Program-made: the position numbers and the translations under genes
Shown: in pieces, positions 7,345-11,397 of the stretch
Position numbering within the stretch: the stretch's first letter is position 1
Layout of the letters: every line of letters begins with the position of its first letter
The notes under the pieces: model-generated
Database searches by the model: none
The model's input: only the letters and a program-made list of their open reading frames with translations
What the model was told of the DNA's origin: nothing
NCBI GenBank assembly: GCA_910586435.1
Contig: CAJUGT010000030.1
Coordinates: forward strand, 23,543 to 34,939
Source: an uncultured Acetatifactor sp.
GTDB taxonomy: Bacteria > Bacillota > Clostridia > Lachnospirales > Lachnospiraceae
DNA length: 11,397 nucleotides
Direction of reading: 5' to 3'

Positions 7345-8673
7345 ATGCATCAAAGAAGGAATAAAATAGGGGCATTTTGCCTTGGGGGGCTGGTTGCGCT
7401 GTCTATGACAGCCTGTGTAAACGGGCAGCTGCCAGAGGACAATGTGATAGTTTTTCAGAGGGATAACGAACGCATTGTAACGCTGTTCAGCCCCATGGAA
7501 AAGACGCAGCCGGATGCGGACAATGTGGCCAGAAGCGCGTCGGAAAAAACAGTTGCCATGGCGGAGGAAAAGCTGGGGGTGACAGTGAATTATATCACAT
7601 ACACGGCGGAGGACTATCAGGACAGAACGTATGATGAGGTGGCCCTTGACAGGGCCCGTCATGATATGGATGATTTGTACCTGCTGAATCCGGATGTGGT
7701 TCAAAAGTTGGCGGAAGAAGGCAAACTTATGGATTTGTCCGGTCTTGACAATGTGAAGAATCTGCGTGAAGTGGTGAGGATGGCAAATGAAGTGGACGGA
7801 AAGTTGGTGGCGATTCCTCAGGAGGTGGTTGCCTATGGTCTGTTTGTCAACAAGGATATGTTCGAGAGGTATCATTTGGACCTGCCGGAGACGCCGGAGG
7901 ACTTTTTAGAGTGCTGTAAGGTATTCCAGGAGAATGGAATCAAGACGCCGGTGGGGGCGAATCGCTGGTGGCTGGAGACATTTGTTTTTGCGCAGGCATA
8001 TGCGGATCTGTATAACGGCGGAAACATGGAAGCGGAAATAGAAGCCCTGAACAATGGGGAGAAAAAATACAGTGATTATATGCGTCCCGGTTTTCTGTTT
8101 CTTCAGAAGATGATTGACTGTGGCTACATTGATGCCCAGAAGGCATATGTAAGCGAGGCAATGGAAGGGGAAAAGGATGATTTTCTGGCGCAGAAGATTC
8201 CCATTGTCATGGCGTATTGGAGTGCGGCAAACGCGGAAACCGCATATGGTAAGCCGGATTTTAACATGCAGGTCATTGGATTTCCAAGCGCCAAAGGGCA
8301 GATGCCGGTCCTCTCAATGACAGGAATCGCCGTAGGGGTCAACGCAGAACATGCCGAAGACGCAATGCAAACACTTGATATTATGGTTTCTGATGAAGCC
8401 CTTCGGGTTTATGCCGAGACCAACAGGGTGATATCTCCTTCCCAAAATGTCCAGGTGGATTGCGTCCCGGCATTAAAGCCATTGAATGACAAAATTAATG
8501 AGAATATTTTTGTGCTTGCCACAAACGCAGGTATGAATTTGGAACAGTGGGGAAATACCTGTGTTATTGTGCGAATGCTGTTGAGTGGCTCTTCCGTGGA
8601 AGAGTGTATGGCGGAATTTGATAAGCTTCAGGAGGCAACCTGTCCAGAGGGATTGCTGAAACAGGGTTATTGA
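7345..8673 (+). CDS. Extracellular solute-binding lipoprotein (ABC sugar-type), possible kinase co-sensor
   Basis: This is a 442-residue protein with a lipoprotein signal: basic MHQRRNK, a hydrophobic stretch, and lipobox MTAC with Cys24 as the lipidation site. The mature part looks like family 1 solute-binding proteins (carbohydrate type): VTLFSP near the start, LYLLNPDVVQKLAEEGKLMDLS, a central GKLVAIPQEVVAYGLFVNKDMF, and aromatic WW and YW residues that could stack on sugar rings. The start is ATG 7345, seven bases after GGAGG (7333-7337); ATG 7339 would be one base from that site and ATG 7300 lacks one. No permease or ATPase gene follows in the window. This, and its position right after a transmembrane kinase, suggests it may present ligand to the kinase or serve a transporter encoded elsewhere. 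The sugar is unknown. Confidence 0.85.
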   Translation: MHQRRNKIGAFCLGGLVALSMTACVNGQLPEDNVIVFQRDNERIVTLFSPMEKTQPDADNVARSASEKTVAMAEEKLGVTVNYITYTAEDYQDRTYDEVALDRARHDMDDLYLLNPDVVQKLAEEGKLMDLSGLDNVKNLREVVRMANEVDGKLVAIPQEVVAYGLFVNKDMFERYHLDLPETPEDFLECCKVFQENGIKTPVGANRWWLETFVFAQAYADLYNGGNMEAEIEALNNGEKKYSDYMRPGFLFLQKMIDCGYIDAQKAYVSEAMEGEKDDFLAQKIPIVMAYWSAANAETAYGKPDFNMQVIGFPSAKGQMPVLSMTGIAVGVNAEHAEDAMQTLDIMVSDEALRVYAETNRVISPSQNVQVDCVPALKPLNDKINENIFVLATNAGMNLEQWGNTCVIVRMLLSGSSVEECMAEFDKLQEATCPEGLLKQGY

Positions 8674-8679
8674 AATGGG

Positions 8680-8709
8680 CCAGTTACCCCGGCGAACCAA
8701 CCACTTACC
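8680..8709 (+). promoter_or_regulatory. LytTR-type operator: two 9-bp direct repeats 21 bp apart
   Basis: CCAGTTACC (8680-8688) and CCACTTACC (8701-8709) match at 8 of 9 positions and are exactly 21 bp apart, leaving 12 bases between. LytTR regulators usually bind 9-bp direct repeats with 12-13 bp between them, consensus near ACAGTTAAG; the first copy matches it at 6 of 9 positions. The second copy ends 9 bases before the -35 box of the promoter at 8719-8747, an activator position. The natural binder is the LytTR protein encoded just downstream. Confidence 0.55.
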
Positions 8710-8718
8710 TGAAAATCC

Positions 8719-8747
8719 GAGACAATAATACGCAACCTGCTTATAAT
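8719..8747 (+). promoter_or_regulatory. Sigma-A promoter for the LytTR/DUF3021 pair
   Basis: GAGACA (8719-8724), a 17-bp spacer and a perfect TATAAT (8742-8747) predict transcription from about 8754, about 104 bases before the GTG start. The consensus -10 and incomplete -35 fit a promoter helped by an upstream activator. The leader contains AGTCT (8786-8790), AGACT (8800-8804) and AGTCT (8827-8831), so the middle segment could pair with either neighbour. Confidence 0.6.
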
Positions 8748-8857
8748 GTGAAATAAGATTACCGTTACAAAGTCAGCTTAAAAAGAGTCTGCATGAAATA
8801 GACTTCTGGGTTATGGTGTGGACGGTAGTCTTGTGGGAAGAAGGCGAGGTGGTATAA

Positions 8858-9298
8858 GTGAAAGTGGAAATTAAAGTTTCCGAAGAAATCAGGGAACCAT
8901 ACGCAATTATCTATACGGACAGAATAACGGCGGAAATCAGCCAGGCGGCATTGCTTATTGAAAACGAATTCTCAAAGGACATTATTACTGTCTTGGATGG
9001 AGAGCGTATTAAGGTGCTGCGCCCGGAAGAAATCTATATGACGCGTATAGAAAATGAGAAAACTGTGGTGTATGCCAGAACGGAAAAATATAACAGCAAC
9101 AAACGCCTGTATGAAATGGAAAGCATATTGGGGAGCGGTTTTATGAGAATCTCAAAATCCGTGCTGGTCAATCTGAAGTATTTGGAGTGTGTGGAGCCAT
9201 CCTTGGGAGGAGTCATGCTGCTTGTGTTAAAAAACGGATGCAAGGATTATATTTCACGAAAATACCTGCCTGCTTTCAAAAAATATCTTGGGATATAG
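8858..9298 (+). CDS. LytTR domain DNA-binding regulator without receiver
   Basis: This 146-residue protein has a short N-terminal part (about 1-45, no receiver domain) and a LytTR DNA-binding domain (about 50-146) with the typical VLRPEEIYMTRIENEKTVVY and FMRISKSVLVNLKYLECVEP segments. Such stand-alone LytTR proteins are commonly paired with a small membrane protein (DUF3021) that restrains or senses for them, and usually activate their own operon. The start is GTG at 8858, with AGGTGG (8847-8852) five bases upstream. The stop codon (9296-9298) overlaps the ribosome-binding site of the membrane-protein gene, so the two are translated together. The 21-bp repeats and promoter upstream suggest autoregulation. 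Family assignment is firm; targets beyond its own operon are unknown. Confidence 0.9.
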   Translation: MKVEIKVSEEIREPYAIIYTDRITAEISQAALLIENEFSKDIITVLDGERIKVLRPEEIYMTRIENEKTVVYARTEKYNSNKRLYEMESILGSGFMRISKSVLVNLKYLECVEPSLGGVMLLVLKNGCKDYISRKYLPAFKKYLGI

Positions 9299-9311
9299 GA
9301 GGGTTTGGGCT

Positions 9312-9743
9312 ATGAAACTGTATTGGAGAGCTCGTGAGGGATTTTGCTGGGGATGTGTTGCGTTTGTAGGGGCATTATTTGTAGGAGCTGCCGTCCATGG
9401 CGGAGCGGATGCTTATGTGAGCAGGAAAACAGGAACGGGATTGCTGAAGCTGGCGGTGTACTGTATTGTTATCAGCGAGGGGTTTAACCTGCCGGGAGTG
9501 ATTTATGAAGTAGATAAACTGGCAGTAAGTCTGAAAGCGTTATTTCAGTTTGGGATAGGGGCAATCGTGTATCTTATGACAGCATATTTCGCAGGGTGGA
9601 TGGAAGAAGTAGGTTTTATAAGATATCTTATAGTGGCGTTGGCGCTGGGCGCCTTGGGATGGGGAATTGCCATGATTGGCGCTTTTGGGACAGCGAATAA
9701 AATGAATCGAAAAATAAAGGAGAAGGAGAAAGAGAAAGAGTGA
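9312..9743 (+). CDS. DUF3021-family four-helix membrane protein, partner of the LytTR regulator
   Basis: The 143-residue protein has four predicted membrane helices: GFCWGCVAFVGALFVGAAVHG, LLKLAVYCIVISEGFNLPGV, LFQFGIGAIVYLMTAYFAGW and LIVALALGALGWGIAMIGAF. A very basic/acidic C-terminal tail (KMNRKIKEKEKEKE) follows and is likely cytoplasmic. Size, topology and position match DUF3021 proteins, found next to LytTR regulators. By analogy with streptococcal LytTR regulatory systems (BrsRM, HdrRM), the membrane protein may hold the regulator inactive until a signal arrives; that role is inferred. ATG 9312 is used because AGGAGGG (9297-9303) lies eight bases upstream; ATG 9288 lies within the upstream gene and has no site. 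It is separated from the regulator gene by 13 bases. Confidence 0.82.
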   Translation: MKLYWRAREGFCWGCVAFVGALFVGAAVHGGADAYVSRKTGTGLLKLAVYCIVISEGFNLPGVIYEVDKLAVSLKALFQFGIGAIVYLMTAYFAGWMEEVGFIRYLIVALALGALGWGIAMIGAFGTANKMNRKIKEKEKEKE

Positions 9744-9868
9744 ATTGCTGCCAGACAGTTCTTTGGGCGTAGTAACTAATCAGTCACGATGGATGATTGG
9801 GCAGCGCTCCTGATGAATGAAGGATTAGCTGCGTTTATAAGAGTGTTTTTAGAAAATTGTTTTTATGG

Positions 9869-9898
9869 GACACTTGCCCAATAGGCAGGTGTCTTTTT
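9869..9898 (+). terminator. Strong intrinsic terminator after the LytTR/DUF3021 pair
   Basis: GACACTTGCC (9869-9878) pairs with GGCAGGTGTC (9884-9893) over ten base pairs with one G-U wobble. The loop is CAATA and five Ts follow. It lies 125 bases past the DUF3021 stop codon, leaving a long 3' tail that could carry a structured RNA. Confidence 0.88.
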
Positions 9899-9952
9899 GT
9901 ACACAGGCCCGTGCAGATGGCGGGAATGAATTTTCAAACACGCTCTAACGCA

Positions 9953-9998
9953 GCGCACGGTCTGCGCAGGCGAGCAGGGAAAGGCAAACTTTCCCTGC
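9953..9998 (+). promoter_or_regulatory. Two consecutive hairpins upstream of the MerR-type regulator
   Basis: GCGCA (9953-9957) pairs with TGCGC (9963-9967). Six bases later, GCAGGGAAAG (9974-9983) pairs perfectly with CTTTCCCTGC (9989-9998) around a GCAAA loop. Neither is followed by a T-run on either strand, so this is not a plain terminator. It could be an operator dyad or a folded 5' leader. Confidence 0.5.
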
Positions 9999-10052
9999 CT
10001 GATGAAATAGATATGATATGGACGGAGGAAGAAGGAAAAGAGGTATTGTGAA

Positions 10053-10817
10053 ATGAGTCAGGAGGACCTGCGTAAGAAAAGTGAAGGAGAAGAAATCACC
10101 TACAGAATCGGAGAACTTTCCCGTATCACAGGCGTAAAAGCGGGAACGATTCGCTTTTATGAAAAATGTGGCTTTCTCGGGCCTGTGGAGAGAACATCCA
10201 ATAATTACAGGATATATTGCAGAAGGCATATTTTTCAGGTTCGTGTCTGTCGGTTGGTGTTCGGCGGCTTTGTAAACAGGAGACTGCGCAGAGAGAGCCT
10301 GAAAGTGTTAAATGCCTCCGCAGAATGGAATTTAGCAGCTTATGAGAGGGAGAGTGCCAATTATCTCAAAGCTGTGGAAGAGGATCTGGAGAGAACCAGG
10401 AAAGCCATAGCTATTTGTACAGGACAAATGGGCAAAGAAGAAGGGGAAGAGGTAAGATATTCCAAAAGACAGGCGGCCGCCATGACGGGCGTAACTTCGG
10501 AAACCATTCGCAATTGGGAGCGCAATGGTCTGCTTGGTCAGTTTGAGCCATATGAGAGAAGACAATACGGACAGGCTCTTTTGAATCGAATGTATGTAAT
10601 CAGACTGTTATTGGACACAGGCTATAGCATGATGGTTATCAGGTCTTTTGTGCAGGCATATGAACAGGGGCGGCGGGAAGAAGCGGAACAATTGCTGATA
10701 AGTCCTGAAAAGGAAGAATTGTGCTGCCGCTCGGATCGATATCTGGAGGAACTGACGAATTTGCGCGGGAAAGCGGCGCGACTGCGCCAAATGAAGTCTG
10801 AGATGGCAGATATATAG
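10053..10817 (+). CDS. MerR-type transcriptional regulator with two tandem HTH domains
   Basis: The 254-residue protein holds two MerR-like winged-helix domains. The first (about 17-85) is YRIGELSRITGVKAGTIRFY onward; the second (about 135-203) is RYSKRQAAAMTGVTSETIRN onward, continuing through LLDTGYSMMVIRSF. A helical linker (about 90-128) joins them, and a short charged helix (about 225-254) ends the chain. Classic MerR proteins have one such domain and dimerise through a C-terminal helix; here one chain carries two non-identical domains, so a monomer could contact both half-sites or two operators. No effector-binding domain or conserved metal-binding cysteine set is evident. ATG 10053 follows AAGAGG by nine bases. 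The next gene downstream has a promoter with a 20-bp spacer, the kind MerR proteins activate, so it is the likely target. Confidence 0.85.
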   Translation: MSQEDLRKKSEGEEITYRIGELSRITGVKAGTIRFYEKCGFLGPVERTSNNYRIYCRRHIFQVRVCRLVFGGFVNRRLRRESLKVLNASAEWNLAAYERESANYLKAVEEDLERTRKAIAICTGQMGKEEGEEVRYSKRQAAAMTGVTSETIRNWERNGLLGQFEPYERRQYGQALLNRMYVIRLLLDTGYSMMVIRSFVQAYEQGRREEAEQLLISPEKEELCCRSDRYLEELTNLRGKAARLRQMKSEMADI

Positions 10818-10855
10818 TTGGCTGTTTGACATTATTCCCATTAGAAACCTTCCAT

Positions 10856-10887
10856 TTGCACACCACTTTTTTTATCCATGCTATGAT
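10856..10887 (+). promoter_or_regulatory. Long-spacer promoter, candidate MerR-type target
   Basis: TTGCAC (10856-10861) and TATGAT (10882-10887) are separated by 20 bp, longer than the usual 17. TGC directly before the -10 box makes an extended -10. Promoters activated by MerR proteins typically have 19-20 bp spacers. An ATGGT/ACCAT inverted repeat (10886-10898) sits at the expected start site. I do not see a clear dyad inside the spacer, so control by the adjacent MerR-type protein is a hypothesis. Confidence 0.45.
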
Positions 10888-10927
10888 GGTTTTACCATTA
10901 ACAATTTATGACAGGAGGGAGTGTGTT

Positions 10928-11020
10928 ATGAGAGCATTCTTTGGTTCCTTTTATGTGGGTGTTATCAGGAAAAGGGCCGCGGTTTGGCGGCCTGTTCAAT
11001 TCATGGTAGAAAAGGGGTGA
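10928..11020 (+). CDS. 30-residue leader peptide ORF before the phosphotransferase-like gene
   Basis: ATG 10928 follows a very strong ribosome-binding site, AGGAGGG (10913-10919), with eight bases of spacing. The frame encodes 30 residues, starting MRAFFGSFYVGVIRK and ending FMVEKG. Its last sense codons (AAG GGG) form the ribosome-binding site of the following gene, whose start lies one or four bases past the TGA. The mRNA can fold: GGCCGC (10975-10980) pairs with GCGGCC (10987-10992), and CCTTTT (10947-10952) is complementary to AAAAGG at 10970-10975 and to AAAAGG at 11010-11015 in the next gene's ribosome-binding site. This resembles a translational attenuator or a coupling leader. I recognise no family for the peptide; it may act only by being translated. 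Confidence 0.55.
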   Translation: MRAFFGSFYVGVIRKRAAVWRPVQFMVEKG

Positions 11021-11024
11021 AATG

Positions 11025-11397
11025 ATGAGAAGTGTGGAAGAATATCTTGGGGCACATGAGCATGGACAGCTCAGAAATGGAAAAAGCGGAGCGAAAGTCT
11101 GGGCGGTAGAGGGGAAGTATGTCTTGAAGTATGTTCGGAAGGAAGCGCTTTCAGACCCGGAAATGTTTTCCCTTTACCAAAACGAAGCGCGTTTTTATCG
11201 GTTGTTTCAGCAGGGCTTGGAAGAGGAACTGCTTTGTCTGCCCAGAGTGTTGGATGTTGGCATTTCTGATACTGAAATATGGATATTGATGGAGAAATAT
11301 GAGGAACTTTCCAGGGAGTCCATAAATGAGGAGCTTTTGAGGAAGATTATGGGAGTGCTGGCAGGGGTTCATGTCCGGAAGGTTCCGGAATTTTTTT
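11025..11397 (+). CDS. Aminoglycoside phosphotransferase/choline kinase-like protein, 5' part only
   Basis: An open frame runs without a stop to the window end, giving about 124 residues. The start has the N-lobe pattern of the APH/choline-kinase superfamily: NGKSGAKVWAVEGKYVLKYV, where SGAKV is the nucleotide loop and the VLK lysine should contact ATP. EARFYRLF and EIWILMEKYEEL follow, then the start of the GVLAGVHVRKVP helix. The catalytic HxD and DxD motifs would lie beyond the window. The substrate could be an aminoglycoside or another antibiotic, but also a metabolite. ATG 11025 is seven bases from AAAGGGG (11011-11017); ATG 11022 is in frame and equally possible. It directly follows the leader ORF and is probably expressed with it from the promoter near 10856-10887. 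Confidence 0.78.
   Translation, partial: MRSVEEYLGAHEHGQLRNGKSGAKVWAVEGKYVLKYVRKEALSDPEMFSLYQNEARFYRLFQQGLEEELLCLPRVLDVGISDTEIWILMEKYEELSRESINEELLRKIMGVLAGVHVRKVPEFF

Larger units (their letters stand above)
9744..10052. other. Non-coding region: terminator and structured leader of the MerR-type gene
   Basis: These 309 bases contain no convincing gene. Between 9744 and 9868 there are overlapping complementary segments: CTAATC (9776-9781) can pair with GATTAG (9823-9828), or more weakly with TGATTGG (9794-9800), and GCAGC (9801-9805) with GCTGC (9828-9832). A strong terminator follows (9869-9898), then two hairpins at 9953-9998. A 64-codon open frame (9857-10051) crosses the terminator and is judged spurious. 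I could not find a convincing promoter for the MerR-type gene here. Confidence 0.6.

Noticed and set aside
8674..8718. Terminator directly after the solute-binding protein gene
   Set aside because: No stem followed by Ts could be found, so read-through into the LytTR/DUF3021 pair cannot be excluded.
9974..9998. The 10-bp hairpin as a terminator
   Set aside because: There is no T-run after it on either strand.
9857..10051. 64-codon ORF before the MerR-type gene
   Set aside because: It runs through the strong terminator and two hairpins, and its predicted start lacks a ribosome-binding site.
10826..10927. N-terminal extension of the leader ORF
   Set aside because: The upstream start falls before the likely promoter and has no ribosome-binding site, while ATG 10928 has a strong one.

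Overview
The window looks like a chromosomal segment from a gut-type Firmicute, most likely a Lachnospiraceae/Clostridia species. The reasons are purine-rich Shine-Dalgarno sites (AGGAGG-like) before almost every gene, moderate GC with AT-rich intergenic regions, and the families present: LytTR regulators, a LytTR/DUF3021 pair, a large hybrid histidine kinase, a lipoprotein solute-binding protein and a PL9-type pectate lyase. The genus is not identified. No rRNA, tRNA, transposase, integrase or CRISPR array was seen.

Layout. (a) 1-205: two near-identical copies of a palindromic element with a 114-bp period, cut by the window start. (b) 220-1146 (+): an NAD-dependent epimerase/dehydratase-like protein. 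(c) 1182-1937 (-): a LytTR response regulator whose receiver has Ser where the phosphoacceptor Asp should be. (d) 1938-2272: an AT-rich divergent control region with a perfect 10-bp inverted pair (TTGTGATGTT) whose centres lie about 64 bp apart. (e) 2273-8673 (+): a probable three-gene operon of PL9-type pectate lyase without a signal peptide, membrane-bound hybrid histidine kinase with two receivers, and solute-binding lipoprotein. (f) 8674-9743 (+): a GTG-started LytTR DNA-binding protein and a four-helix DUF3021 membrane protein, preceded by a promoter and two 9-bp direct repeats exactly 21 bp apart, the usual layout of a LytTR operator. (g) 9744-10052: non-coding, with a strong terminator and two further hairpins. 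(h) 10053-10817 (+): a regulator with two MerR-type DNA-binding domains in one chain. (i) 10818-11397 (+): a promoter with an unusually long spacer, a 30-codon leader ORF with a strong ribosome-binding site, then the 5' part of an aminoglycoside-phosphotransferase-like kinase that runs off the window.

How the genes may work together (inference). Genes c-e read as a pectin or oligogalacturonide sensing module: enzyme, sensor kinase and extracellular binding protein in one transcript, with a divergent regulator, but no ABC permease or ATPase inside the window. Genes f form an autoregulated LytTR regulator/membrane-partner pair. Genes h-i may be a MerR-controlled, leader-peptide-attenuated phosphotransferase unit. 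These are hypotheses from order, spacing and motifs; no database search was run.
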